NCBI GenBank assembly: GCA_008000375.1
Contig: SMOI01000119.1
Span: 32,464 to 96,463 of the forward strand
Direction: 5' to 3'
DNA length: 64,000 nt
Source: Poteriospumella lacustris
Lineage: Eukaryota; Sar; Chrysophyceae; Chromulinales; Dinobryaceae
Positions 1 through 11,600 of the stretch are shown in pieces; position 1 is the stretch's first letter; every line of letters starts with the position of its first letter. Position numbers and translations under genes: made by a program. Under the pieces are notes generated by a model. That model was not told the origin of the DNA. It made no database searches and saw only the letters and a list, made by a program, of their open reading frames with translations.

Positions 1-1
1 G

Positions 2-3000
2 GACCGCGAGCGATCGCGCGGCTTCAGTCTCGGTGGCTACGGGTCCGACAGCGACACGGGGTCGGAGGAGAGCGGCCCCACGTGCGCACTCGACGTGCCG
101 TTCGTGTGTCGCCCGCCGCTCTTCCGTCTGCGCCCCGAAGAAAAGGCGTTTTACGTGGCCACCGCCGCCACCGCCGCCACCAGCTCCACCGCCGCCGCCG
201 CCGCCGCCGCTGCTGCTGCGTCGGACACGACGAGTACGGAGGCGGTGGCGCAGCTGCTAACGGCCTTGGACACCCCCGGGGCCACTGCGGGCGACGACGA
301 CGGGGACGACGGGGAAGACGGCGGCGACACGCCCGGTCTGCCCGGCGGCTCTGACGGCGGCGACGAGTCGGTGCTCGACTCGGTCGGGTCACCGCGGCCG
401 AAGTCGTCGCGTGGCAAGCGATCGACCGCCACTGCGGCGGGGGCCGCGGAGAACGCCGCGGCGGGAGCTTCCACGACGTCGACCGCGGGCGGCGAGGCCA
501 CCAGCGACCCGTTGAATCCGTTGCTGGTGTACGGGCCGGAACCAGAGAAGGCCATCGTCGTGCAGCACGGACAGCTGCTGAAGAAAGGCAGCGTCTCCGT
601 GCCGCACGCGATGGAACTCGACGTGAAGATCGAACGCGTCACTCCTCCTGCGTCGGTGCCTGCGCCTGCCACCGACGGCGACGGTGACGGTGACGGTGCC
701 GCCGCCGCAGCGTCTTCCCAGCAGGCGACGACGAAGTACACGTACGTGTTGCTCGCGCGCAGCAGTAAAATTGAACCGGCGACGGCGCATGTGGTCGACG
801 CGAACTGGTCGGGCAAGCTGACGGTGTCGGGCCACACGATGCACTACCAGCTGTGGGCGCTGGAGACCGACAAACTCGCCGCCATTTTGAATCCAACCGC
901 CGCCACCGAGGCCACCGAGGCCACCGAGGGCGATGAGGCCGCTGAGGCCGCTGCTGCAGACGCGACCACCGATGCCGCTACCGCTGCCACTGCTGGTGGT
1001 GCCGCGGTGGGTGCGACCGATGATCTTGCGGCGCCCGTCGTCCCCGACGAGGTAGACCCCTCGGAAATGGAGACCGCGCTGCTGCGTCAGCTTCGTCCGG
1101 CGGCGGCCCGCGAAATGGTCCTGTCCGCGGCAGAAATCGCCGCAGCCGCCGCCGAAGCGGGACGCGAATTGGCGGCGATGAGCGGTGGCTGGTCGTGTTT
1201 GTTGTGCACGTTGATCAACGACGACAGCGACAGCGTCTGCGCGGTCTGCGGTACCGGTCGCGAGGGCGCGGGCGAGGCGGCGGAGGCGGAGCTGGCGGGT
1301 TGGTACTGCCCGCTCTGCACGCTCATCAACCCGCTGACGGTGCAGGCGTGTGGCGCGTGTGGCCACGCGCGTCCAGCGGATGCCGAGGCCGAAGCGGCCG
1401 CCGACCACGACGAGAGCACCGCCGATTCGCCGACGCGGCCGACGTCGTCGTCGGCAGAAACCGACGCCGATGGCAGCGATCGCCGCCCGATCACGCCGGT
1501 TCCGTCCTCCGTCGGAGGTGGTTCCGGGAACACGGCGAACGCCAGCGCCAATGCCAACGCCAATGCCAACGCCAACGCCAATGCCAACGCCAAGGCCCAC
1601 GACGAGATCCGCATCACGGCGATCGGCAAAATGACCAACCACGGCCGTTTCGAAACGCGTCTCGAGGCCGCGCTGCTCAGTCGCCGGTGCATGATGACGC
1701 CGCTGCAAGTCCATTTCCGCATGGCGCAGTGGACCAAGGAATGCGACGACGCGCTGCTCGAGTTCCTCAACAACCCCGCGAACCAACAGAAGAGCGACCG
1801 TGACCGTGACCGTGGGGACAACCCGTTGGCCTTCACGCTGCCGAAGAACTACCTCGCGTACCGCGGGGCGGTGCTGAACCGCATGAACCTGCTCGACGTC
1901 ATCGTGCGTGTGCAGATGATCGAGTCCTGCAACAAGACGTTGGAACATCTGCTGCCGCTGATCGATCTCAGCAACGAAGACCCGTTGTCGTTGGGCGCGT
2001 TGATTCGTCGGTCCAATCGCTACCTGTTGTTGAAGTTGAAGCAGCCGTTGTTGAAGAAGGCCATCACTGCGACCGAGGTCAGCACGGGCGGCGACGTGCC
2101 CGTCGTGATGGTGCTGTCGAACTTCAAGTCGCTGTTGTCGCGGGAGAACGGCGACTGCGACCCCACCGTCAGCCAGAACTGCTTCGTGCAGGCGTTTCAC
2201 CAGCTGCGCAAGAAGGACAGTCTCGTGTACCGCCACAGCAACGAACGCGTCTTCACAATCACCTTTGCCGATGAATCCGGCATCGATGCCGGTGGCGTCT
2301 TCCGCGAGGGCATGTCGCGTATCGTGGAGGACCTGTTCTCGACCGATTTCAATTTGCTGTTGCAGTGTCCCAACGGACAAGACGACGACGTCGTCGTCGG
2401 GGAGGACGGCGCCGCTGCTGGCGGTGCAGGTGCTGGCGGTGGCGGTGGTGCACGCAGCAACGCGGACAAGTTCGTGCCGAACCCCAAACAGAACGGACCG
2501 TTGGCGTTGGAGATGTTCGAGATGATCGGGAAACTGATGGCGACGTCGATCCGCGCGAAGCTGTGTCTGCCGTTCGCCTTCCCGCCGCTCGTGTGGAAGA
2601 AACTGGTGGACGACGAGGTGACGCCGTTCGACCTGATGGAGGTCGACATGGTGGCCTTCAAGCAGCTCGCCGAGATCGAGCACTGCGACAGCGACGTGCA
2701 CGACACCGTCGTCGACCAGAGCGGCTTCAGTCGTCGCTTCGAGAACAAGCTGCGCTTCGCGTACGTGGGCAGTGACAAGGAGCTCCACGAGGTGTGCCCC
2801 GGCGGACTGACGAAGGAGGTGACGTTTGACAACCGCAGCGAGTACGTCGCCCTCGTGCGGCAGGCCCGGTTACGTGAATTCGACGTGCACATCGAAGCGA
2901 TGGCCCGTGGCATGGCGCAAGTGATTCCCGCGCGGGTGTTGCTGTTGTTTTCGGCGGCGCAGATGGAAGAACTCGTCTGTGGCAGCCCCGTGATCGACTT

Positions 3001-3319
3001 GGACCTGTGGCAGGAGATGACGGAGGCGTCGGGCGTCTCGGCGAAGACGGTGGAGCTCTTCTGGCAGGTGATGCGCACGTTGACGCCGGAGGAGCACAGC
3101 GGGTTCATTCGCTTCGCGTGGGGACGCTCCCGGCTGCCCTCGCGACGCGAAGACTTCACGACGAAAATGCGGCTGACGAACGGTGGCCGCGCGGCGATGC
3201 CCGTGTCGCACACGTGTTTCTTCTCGATCGAGCTGCCCGAGTACCGCACGGCCGACGAGATGCGCCACGGGCTCTTGACCGCCATCTACTACGGCGTCGG
3301 CGGCATCCTCAACGGATAA
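2..3319 (+). CDS. HECT-type E3 ubiquitin ligase, 3' part (5' end outside window)
   Basis: The frame is open from base 2 to a TAA at 3317-3319, and no convincing start ATG is seen, so the gene begins before the window. The product should transfer ubiquitin from an E2 through a thioester cysteine to substrates. Two RanBP2-type zinc fingers are visible: WxCxxC...CxxC at about 1190-1255 and 1301-1370. A HECT domain fills about 2000-3319. Family landmarks include FADESGIDAGGVFREG, FEMIGKLMATSIRA and FAWGRSRLP, and the catalytic Cys codon is at 3215-3217 in SHTCFFSIELP. The N-terminal half is Ala/Asp/Gly-rich low complexity, and an Asn-Ala run lies at about 1540-1595. The RSRLP-type C-lobe resembles large HERC/HECTD-class ligases, but the paralogue cannot be assigned. 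No intron is seen. Confidence 0.9.
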   Translation, partial: DRERSRGFSLGGYGSDSDTGSEESGPTCALDVPFVCRPPLFRLRPEEKAFYVATAATAATSSTAAAAAAAAAASDTTSTEAVAQLLTALDTPGATAGDDDGDDGEDGGDTPGLPGGSDGGDESVLDSVGSPRPKSSRGKRSTATAAGAAENAAAGASTTSTAGGEATSDPLNPLLVYGPEPEKAIVVQHGQLLKKGSVSVPHAMELDVKIERVTPPASVPAPATDGDGDGDGAAAAASSQQATTKYTYVLLARSSKIEPATAHVVDANWSGKLTVSGHTMHYQLWALETDKLAAILNPTAATEATEATEGDEAAEAAAADATTDAATAATAGGAAVGATDDLAAPVVPDEVDPSEMETALLRQLRPAAAREMVLSAAEIAAAAAEAGRELAAMSGGWSCLLCTLINDDSDSVCAVCGTGREGAGEAAEAELAGWYCPLCTLINPLTVQACGACGHARPADAEAEAAADHDESTADSPTRPTSSSAETDADGSDRRPITPVPSSVGGGSGNTANASANANANANANANANAKAHDEIRITAIGKMTNHGRFETRLEAALLSRRCMMTPLQVHFRMAQWTKECDDALLEFLNNPANQQKSDRDRDRGDNPLAFTLPKNYLAYRGAVLNRMNLLDVIVRVQMIESCNKTLEHLLPLIDLSNEDPLSLGALIRRSNRYLLLKLKQPLLKKAITATEVSTGGDVPVVMVLSNFKSLLSRENGDCDPTVSQNCFVQAFHQLRKKDSLVYRHSNERVFTITFADESGIDAGGVFREGMSRIVEDLFSTDFNLLLQCPNGQDDDVVVGEDGAAAGGAGAGGGGGARSNADKFVPNPKQNGPLALEMFEMIGKLMATSIRAKLCLPFAFPPLVWKKLVDDEVTPFDLMEVDMVAFKQLAEIEHCDSDVHDTVVDQSGFSRRFENKLRFAYVGSDKELHEVCPGGLTKEVTFDNRSEYVALVRQARLREFDVHIEAMARGMAQVIPARVLLLFSAAQMEELVCGSPVIDLDLWQEMTEASGVSAKTVELFWQVMRTLTPEEHSGFIRFAWGRSRLPSRREDFTTKMRLTNGGRAAMPVSHTCFFSIELPEYRTADEMRHGLLTAIYYGVGGILNG
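1540..1595 (+). repeat. In-frame Asn-Ala coding minisatellite
   Basis: Six-base GCCAAY units encode alternating Asn and Ala between the zinc fingers and the HECT domain. This is probably a flexible linker. Confidence 0.8.
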
Positions 3320-4130
3320 CCACCGCGCCCTCCCCCCACGATGAAGAAGAAGAAGAAGAAGAATAAGAAGGAGAAGAAGAAGCGAGTTCTATGGCCGTGT
3401 AGCGTGTGTAGCGTGTGTAGCGTGTGGTGAGGCGCGTGGTTAGTCGAAGCGTGGCCTGTTCACACGACAAAACGCCCCCCCTCCCCCATTTTTTGATTTT
3501 GATTTTGATTTAACTAGCGACTACGACTACGATGCCTACGATGCCTACGACGACTGCGACGACTGCGACGACTGCGACGGTTACGATCGAACGTCGCGCA
3601 CCGCCGCTGCTCAGGGCCTTGACAGGACACGCTGCGACGGTGGAGACGGCGCCACGCCCACGACCGCGATCGGGGGGTGGGCTCAGGCGGAGCCGCTGAG
3701 CGGTCGGTGGACGGCCTCCGTCGGAGCGACCGTCGACGGAACGATGCACCACGCGCCCCGTCCGTAGCCCGTCGGCGGCAGTGCGATCCAGTTGAGTGTG
3801 GTGAGGGGCGCTGTGTCGTGTGTTGCGATGCGACGCGATGCGATGCGACGCGATGCGATGCGATGCGATGCGATGCGATGTGATGCGATGCGATGCGATG
3901 CGATGCGATGCGATGCGATGCGATGCGATGCGATGCGATGCGATGCGATGCGATGCGATGCAGTGGGGGGTTGGTGCAGTGAAGTGGAGTTAGACACAAC
4001 GGCGAAATACGGCGACAGATACAGACACACCGATACACCGATACAAACACAGACACAGACACAGGGGGGGGGGCGCACCGCACAGTGCAGCACAGTGCAG
4101 CACAGTGCGGTGCACAGGGCAGGTGCGTTG
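3320..4130. other. Intergenic, repeat-rich, between converging genes
   Basis: This stretch holds a GAA-rich tract (about 3340-3380), four short GTGTAGC-type repeats (about 3399-3428) and the GCGAT array listed separately. Reading frames here are products of the repeats; no gene is supported. Confidence 0.6.
3826..3962. repeat. GCGAT pentanucleotide microsatellite
   Basis: About 27 near-perfect copies of GCGAT occur. A few units near the left end are GCGAC, and one is TGATG-like. The array lies between the HECT gene and the converging 1308-residue gene. Because the unit is 5 bases, all frames stay open and generate spurious ORFs. Confidence 0.9.
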
Positions 4131-5468
4131 TCAGCTGACGACACAGGCGTCGCTGCTGTTGTTGGCGGTTGCGGCGGAGCGGTCGTCGGTCGAGGCGGCG
4201 GACACGACGAACGTGACGCTCTCCCAATCGGCGAAGAGGCCCGCGACGTCGGCGTCCGCCGCTGCACAAAACGGCGGCGGAGGTCGCTTCGCGTCGCTGA
4301 CGTCGTCGGCGTCGATGGACGCGAACGACGCGGTGGACGACGACGACGATGACCGCGACGACGACGCTGTGGGCGACGCGCAGCGCCATCGCCGCCGCTG
4401 CTGCCACCGCTGCAGCTGCTGCGGCTTCTGCGCGTCGATGTGCACGTCGCCGAGGACCGTCTGCGCGGCGAACAGCGGCGGGTGCTGCTGCGAGGCCGCC
4501 AGGTGGGCGGCGGAGCGGTGCACGGTCTCCCTCGCGACGACGCACAGCGGCTGCATCGCGCGCCGTCGCTTTGGCGACGACACAGCGGCGACAGCGACAG
4601 CGACAGCGGCGATGGCGGTGGCGGTGGCGGTGGCCGCCGCCGAGTGGTCGTCGTCGTCGTGCGGCGTCTGCTGCCGCTCGGCGGCGTAGACCTCGCGCGT
4701 CGTCGACTGCGAGTCGCTGCTGCTGTCGCCGTCGTCTTCGTCGCTGCTGCTCGAGGCGGCCAGCGCGGTGAACAGCCCGTGCAGATACGTCGCTTGCTGC
4801 CGCGTGGCCGGAGCGAAGTCACCGTCGGCGACGAGCTGCGTCAGCAGCGGCAGCAGTCGCCCGCCGCTGCCGCCGCCGCTGACGAACGCGTCGCGTAGCC
4901 GCGTCGGCGGCTGCTGTTGCGCCGCCACCGCCGCCGCTGCCTCGACGTGGCGCGCCAGCGAGTGCAGCACGTCGATGGCGTCCGCGAGCAGGCGGCTGTG
5001 GCGGGGGCGGTCGAGAGGGAGCGACGCCGCCCACCGCCGCCCGCCGAGCGCGACGCAGTCGACGACGAGCGACCCGCCGCCGCTCGCGAGCAACGCGTCG
5101 GCCCAGCGCCCGTCACCATCGCGGCGCGGCTGCGTCAGCCCGCGCAGCAGCGACAACAGCGCGTCCAGCGCGTCGCCGCCGCCGAAGAGCGCCGCGTCCA
5201 GCGCATCGTCGACGCGGCAGCGGTCGCCACCCACCGCCGCCGCGTCACCAGCGCCGGTCCACCGCGTGGCGCGGTGCTCGTCGCGCCACAGGACACGCGC
5301 GACGACGGCGACGACGGCGCGAGCGAAGACGGCGCAGCGGTGCGGTGGGAGGTCCGCGAGGTCGTCGGTGTCGCCCACGGGCCGCTGCACCGCGCTGACG
5401 CAGAGCAACAGCGACACGCGCCACTGCTGCAGCGCGCACAGCGCCTCGAAGCCGCCGCTGTCGCCGCT

Positions 5469-5509
<41 letters not shown>

Positions 5510-8057
5510 CGTCGTCGTCTTCGTCGTGGAGGAGCCAGCGGCGCAGCGACGCGCCGTGACGGCGACGGTGGAACGCGACCACCGCGGCGCAGCGCAGCAG
5601 CTGGCGCCACCAGACGCACAGCGCCGCCATCACCGCGCCACTGCGCGGCACCCGTCGCCACCGCCGCCGCAGCCGCCCGCCGCTGCACATCGCGTGGAGC
5701 ACCAACGGCAGCAGCTCGAGCAGGTCGCTGCGGCGGTTGTCGCCGTTGTCGCCGCTGCCCGGCGACATCGCCGCCGCCGCGGGGACGCGGCCACCGCGCC
5801 GCTTCCGCAGCGATGTACTGCCACTGCCGCCGCCGCTGCCGCCGCCGCTGCGGTGGTCGACGAAGAGCAGCGCGACGAACGCCGCGTCGCCGAGCGCCGT
5901 CCAGTCGACCAGCGCGACGAGGGCCACCTGCGCGAACGCGGCGAACAGCGACGGCGACGGCGACGGCGTCGAGCGGCCACCTCGTCGCGTCGATGGCGAC
6001 CCGTCCAGCGGGGCCGGTGGAGCGTGGAGCTCGTGCAGCGCGTGCGTCACGACGGAGACGAAGAAAGTCGCCGTCGACAGCTCCGCGGGACACAGCCGAC
6101 GGAACGACACCGCTGCCGCCTCCGTCGCCGCCGCCTCCGTCGCCTCCGCCACCGTCGCGAAGGTCGCCAGCAGCTGCACCCGGAGCCGCAGGAGGCGCAG
6201 CCATTGACCGCGTACCGTCGGCACGCGGCACGTGGGGCACAGCGGCCCGCGGGTCGACGGAACGTGCCCGCGACGGTCGTGGAACAGCGACTGCAGCGCG
6301 AGCGACGTGAGGCTCTGGAACAGCTGCAGCGACAGGCCCAGCACGACCGCCTCGTCGCTCTCGAAGACGTCGCTGCCGTGGGACCCGTCGCTGCTGCAGC
6401 TGCAGCTGCTGCTGCGGTGGCGGCGGCGCGGCGGCGACCGTCCGTCGCTGAGGAAGAGCGTCACGTTGAGCCAGACGCTGAGGGCGGCGTAGGGCACGGG
6501 CTGCGTCAAGACGCGAAGCAGCCAGTCGTCCGCCCCCGCCGGCGTCGCCTGCAGAACGAAGTGCAGCAGCTCGTGCTGCAGATGCACGAGCGCCGTCACG
6601 TCGCCGCCATCGTCGCCGTCGTCGGTGAGGCAGACGGCGTCGAGCTGGTCGCCGTCGAGTGGCAGCAGCTTCGCCAAGAGACACACGGCGTCCACCCAGC
6701 AGCGCCGCCGCAGCGGCCGCCAGCAGTCGTCGTCGTCGTCGTCGTCGTAGTCGACGTCGTCGTCGTCGCGTAGCCGCGGCGGTAGCGACGCGACGAGCAG
6801 CAGCAGCCGCAGCGCCGGGGCCGCCCAGGCGTCGACCAGTTCGTTGCAGGTCTCGTGCCAATGGGCTGCCACGCTGGCGTCGAGGGCAGCGGCCATGAGG
6901 CTGAGCAGCAGCCGCACGCAGCGCAGGTTCAGCTGCGCCTCGGACGCGCGACAGGCCGCCGACCGCGTCAGCGGCAGCGGCAGCGCGTCGCACGTGTGTC
7001 TCAGTGTCGCCGCGAAGAGCGTCGCCTGGGGACGCACGACGTGCACCATGACGCCGCCGGTGTCGTCGTCGATCACGACGTGCGACAGCAGCACGAGGCA
7101 CTGCAGCAACGCGGCCCACGCGACGTCGCGATCGACGGTCGGTGCAGCGGTCGCGATCGCGTCGGAGAGGCGCCGCAGGCAGCGCAGACAGACGGCGACG
7201 AGTCGCTCGACGAGATCGTGGCGCAGACGACCGCGAAAGGTCTCGTGGCCCGTTACATTGCGCAAGATACCGAGACAGGCCTCCTGCCGGGCGACGGGCG
7301 ACGCGGCATCGTCCAGCTCCAGCGCCGTTAGCAGCGACTCGACCACCGTTGGCGCCTCCAGCAGCAGCGTCTGCATCAGAGGCTCAACGGACAAGTTCCA
7401 CAGGAAGCCGAGGGCCGCCGTGGGGTCGTCGTCCATTGAAACGTTGGCAGACGGCGGCGCGAACGACGCCGACAGCTGCATCAGAACGCTGCGTATCAAC
7501 GGCAGCCCCTCCGCCAGCACGCGGCTGCGCACAGAGGGCTCCAAGCAGAAATTGCCCAGCAGAGACATGTACTCTGCACTGGACGCGGAGCCCACCTGGG
7601 AGGGCCAGCCGTCCAGTAGAAACGTCGCGATCGACGGCGACGAGTGCAGCATCTTCGCCCGCAGACGGTCGTGGGTTGACCATAGCCGCAGCAGATGGAG
7701 CGGTGGCGTTTCACTCGTGTGAAGATCTCCATCAAAGAGCGGGCCTCGACAGTCGACGATGAAGTCAAAGAGCGCTTCACAGTGCTGACTGTCGCCCGAC
7801 ACAGCACCGACGATCGCCAGGGCTGCCAGCGCCGTTGCACTGTCGTCGCCCAGCAAATCATCAACAAACGTGCGACCAATATGAAGGACGATGGATCCGC
7901 TCCCATCAACAGACTGTTCCCTGAACACAAGGCCCGTCTCGGTGGGATGTTTCTCCCCGGCAGCGTCGCCTGCCTTCGATTGCAAATACTGAGAACATTT
8001 GCCAACGAGGCTGTCGTCCGCATATTGTGCTACAACTATGCTAAGAAACTCCTTCAT
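4131..8057 (-). CDS. Large hypothetical protein, possible armadillo-like helical repeats
   Basis: This is a single-exon 1308-residue reading frame. The ATG is at 8057-8055 with an in-frame TGA two codons upstream, and the stop is TGA at 4133-4131. The N-terminal third reads like ARM/HEAT helices, for example LGFLWNLSVEPL and QEACLGILRNVTGHETF, a pattern seen in SAAL1-like proteins. The rest is leucine-rich helix broken by low-complexity acidic and arginine segments, including a poly-Asp run encoded at about 5468-5520. No signal peptide or catalytic motif is seen. Composition is extremely GC-rich, so several long overlapping frames exist on both strands. I chose this frame because it is the longest, has the clearest helical repeat pattern and has a clean start. 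The family call is tentative. Confidence 0.65.
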
Positions 8058-8307
8058 TCTTCAACACTCGTGCCCTTTTGGTTGCAGTGCAAGATATCGT
8101 CTACGAGCAACGATCAACGACGAGGTCGCTGCAGCCTACTCGAGTCATTGTGCGTGGTCCAAGCTGACGGGCGACCACAGAGGAAAGCAAAAACAGAAGG
8201 TTGCCAAATAAAGACCGAGTTTACAGACACCGTTTACGTGAATAGGTGGACGTGGAAGAAAGATTCGATTATGAGTCAATATTTCCTGAACATTGCGCAC
8301 GGCAGCA

Positions 8308-8385
<78 letters not shown>

Positions 8386-8647
8386 CTAATTTAACTCTAT
8401 ACTAAACTTCGAATGATACTCCTCCTAATATGTCGCTGTATCTTCGGCCGATGAAAGTCCTTCACTTTTCCTTCAGTTTTCCATGGGGGCTGCACTACAC
8501 ACTACCTCCCATGAACTGGCTGATTGGCAGTTGGCCCATTGATCGAGCAAATTTCTTGGTGAGATATGCACGTTACACAATCAGTTGGTCAGAACTTGTC
8601 ACTTCATTGAGATTTTCAGGGGGATTACACCGAGAAGCTTGTGAAGA
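8058..8647. other. Divergent intergenic region with CGA repeat
   Basis: This is the shared upstream region of the 1308-residue gene (-) and the P-type ATPase (+). It contains the (CGA)n array listed separately. A TTTTCAG acceptor-like site shortly before the ATPase ATG could mark a 5'-UTR intron, but no donor was fixed. Confidence 0.5.
8306..8388. repeat. (CGA)n trinucleotide microsatellite
   Basis: About 27 uninterrupted CGA/GAC triplets lie between two divergent genes. Frames here give poly-Arg or poly-Asp and are not genes. Confidence 0.95.
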
Positions 8648-11600
8648 ATGGCTTCCAACGATCCAGCTGTTCCGGTTGATCCGGAGGAGTTGGCCAAGAT
8701 CGGCGCCGTTCGTCGCGCCACTGAGATCAAGCTCACTTCGCAAGGTACTCAGGAAGAACGCGTCGCCGAGTCGGTCTACATTGACACCATCAGACGTGTC
8801 AGTGGTATGAATTTGGCGGGCTCTGGGGCGCCCACCAAGGAACGCAAAGAGGAAACTATCGTTATTGCGAACCGCGGAAACCTCAGCAGCTCTCGCATTT
8901 ATGTCGAAAACAAGATGTCGAGCTCTCAGATCGGTGTCATCGAAGCGGTGCGCCGAATTTCCGGTGTCAACGCTGCGTTGACCGAGTTGGGCGAAAAGCC
9001 AGTGAAGACTGATGCCGTTCACGTGGACATCAAGAAGGGAGCCGACAAAGACTCCGGTTTGGGTGACAAGCCTTGGCACTTGTTCACTGAGGAGGAGATT
9101 TTCCATGAGCTTGGCACCAGCTTGAAGGGTCTTTCCACTGGCGAGCACGAGAAGAGAGCTGCGCAGTACGGTCCCAACGCCATCACACCTCCCCCTCAGA
9201 CCCCTTTCCTCGTCAAGTTGTTCTTCAACCTCATCGGTGGTTTCCAGTTGATGATGTGGGGTGGATCGATCCTTTGTTGGATCGTGTACGGTATCACCGG
9301 TGCCACTGACGTGCAGACGTTGGCCTTGGCCATCGTGTTGATCCTCGTCGTGGTGATCACCACTGCCTTCCAGATGTACCAGGAGGGCAAGTCCGACAAG
9401 GTCATGGCCGCTTTGAAGGCGCTTTCCCCTTCGGTTTGCTTCGTCTACCGTAACGGTGAGCTCCAGAGCGTCCCTGCGGAGTCGCTGGTGCCCGGCGACA
9501 TCGTCAAGGTCACTGGCGGTGAGAAGGTCCCTGCCGACATGAGAGTGCTCTCGTCTTCGGATTTGAAGGTCAACAACGCCTCGCTGACTGGCGAGAACGT
9601 CGACATCAAGCTGGGCAAGGATGCCAACCACGAGTTGTTGTACGAGGCCAAGAACATCGCCCGTTCCGGCTGTAACTTCACCTCGGGTAACGGTGTCGGC
9701 ATTGTCTTCGCCACCGGTGACAACACTTTCTTCGGCAGCATCGCCAAGTCCACCACGACCATTGAGCGTCCCGATACCTTGATGAAGCACGAGATCCATC
9801 GCTTGATTCAGATCATGGCGGTGGTGGCCTTTACCTTGGGTATCGCGTTCTTCATCTTGGCCTTCTTCAACGGCTACACGCCCATCGAAGCGATCGTGTT
9901 CATGATTGGTATCATCGTTGCGAACGTCCCTGAGGGTCTCTTGCCCCAGATGACTGTGGCTTTGACCTTGACGGCGCAGCGCATGCTTTCCTTGGGCGTG
10001 TTGGTGTCGAACTTGGAGATTATCGAGACGCTCGGTGCCGTCGACATTATCTGTTCCGACAAGACCGGCACCTTGACCTGCAACCGCATGACTGTCTCGC
10101 ACGTCGTCTACAGCAAGACCATCCACACCACGCCTATCTCGCCCAACATGGAAGGCGACGCCTTCGAGAACTTCGACATCAACAGCGATGACTTCCGCAA
10201 GTTGCAACGTATCGCGACCTTGAACACGGATGCGGTCTTCTTGCCTTCGTCGGACGCTGAGCCTGACGTCTTGAAGAAGGAAACCAAGGGCGATGCCTCG
10301 GAATCTGCCATCATCAAGTTCGTCCAACCTGTTCGCGACATCATGGAATACCGTCACGCTTGCCCCCGCTTGGTCTCCATCCCCTTCAACTCGACGAACA
10401 AGTGGATGCTTTCCATCAACCAACAGGAAGGCCCCGATGCTGACCAGAAGCCGTTGATCTTGATGATGAAAGGTGCCCCCGAACGTGTCATGAACATGTG
10501 CACGCACGTGTTGAACAAGGGTGTGTTGGATGTGATGACGGAGGAGGTCCGTGACGAGATGGAGAAGATCAACGAGACCCTCGCGAGACGTGGTGAACGT
10601 GTCTTGGCCTTCGCGCAATTGGAACTTGCTCGCGATCAATTCCCTCCTGGTTACGTCTTTGATGCGGATTCGAATCCTCCTAACTTCCCCACGAAGGGAC
10701 TGACCTTGGTCGGTTTCTTGTCCCTGATCGATCCCCCTCGTATGTCCGTCAAGCCCGCCATTGAACAATGTAACACGGCGGGTATCAAGGTCTTCATGGT
10801 CACCGGTGACCATCCTATCACTGCGCACGCCATCTCTAAGTCCTTGGGACTTATCACCAAGCCCACTGCCGCCGAATTACGTTACGATGGTCAGGTCGTG
10901 CCTGACGATTACCGCGAGGCCATCGTGGTCCACGGAACGGAGATGCTCACCTTCACCGACGAGGACTGGTCTCGTGTCTTGCATCACAAGGAGATCGTCT
11001 TCGCCCGTACCATGCCTCAGCAGAAACAAGACATTGTCCGCGAGTTGAACAAGCTCGGCAACGTCGTGGCCATGACTGGCGACGGTGTGAACGATGCGCC
11101 CGCTTTGAAGGCGGCCAACGTCGGTATTGCGATGGGTAGCGGTGCGGCCGTCGCCAAGGAAGCGGCCCAGTTGATCTTGTTGAACGATGACTTCGGTGCG
11201 ATCGTCGACGGTATCCGCGAGGGTCGTTTGATCTTCGACAACTTGAAGAAGTGCATTGCCTACGTCCTGTCCTCCAACATCCCGGAGATCATTCCGTTCT
11301 TGTTGTTCATTGCCATGAAGATCCCTCTGGCCATCGAAACCGTTTCCATCTTGATCATTGACTTGGGTACGGATTTGGCACCTGCCGTCGCCTTGGCGTA
11401 CGAAGAACCGGAAGACGCGACTATGCAAGTGCCTCCTCGCCCGGCACACGCGCACTTGGTCGGTCCGCAGATGATGATGGTGGCCTACGGTACGATTGGT
11501 ATGATCCAGAACTTCGCCGCGTTCTTCGCCTTCTTGTATGTGTACTACGACTACGGCTTCACGATCCCCTCGTTGATTGGTTCCGGTATTGAGTACAAAA

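Noticed and set aside
389-2788. 799-codon open frame on the minus strand opposite the HECT gene
   Set aside because: It is a shadow of GC-rich codon use: composition is His/Arg/Val-rich without domains, and the plus strand encodes a clear HECT ligase.
3683-4822. Long frames of repeated Ser-His-Arg-Ile-Ala across the GCGAT array
   Set aside because: They are produced by the pentanucleotide repeat, which is open in every frame.
4917-6773. 618-codon plus-strand frame and a 537-codon minus-strand frame (5506-7119)
   Set aside because: Both overlap the 1308-residue frame and are Arg/Ala/Val-rich artefacts of GC codons with no recognisable fold.
8430-8810. 126-codon plus-strand ORF before the ATPase
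   Set aside because: It overlaps the ATPase start in another frame and has no family features; it is probably leader sequence.
10660-10680. Sequence like a tRNA B box (GGATTCGAATCC-type)
   Set aside because: It lies inside ATPase coding sequence, and no A box or cloverleaf surrounds it. No tRNA was seen elsewhere.
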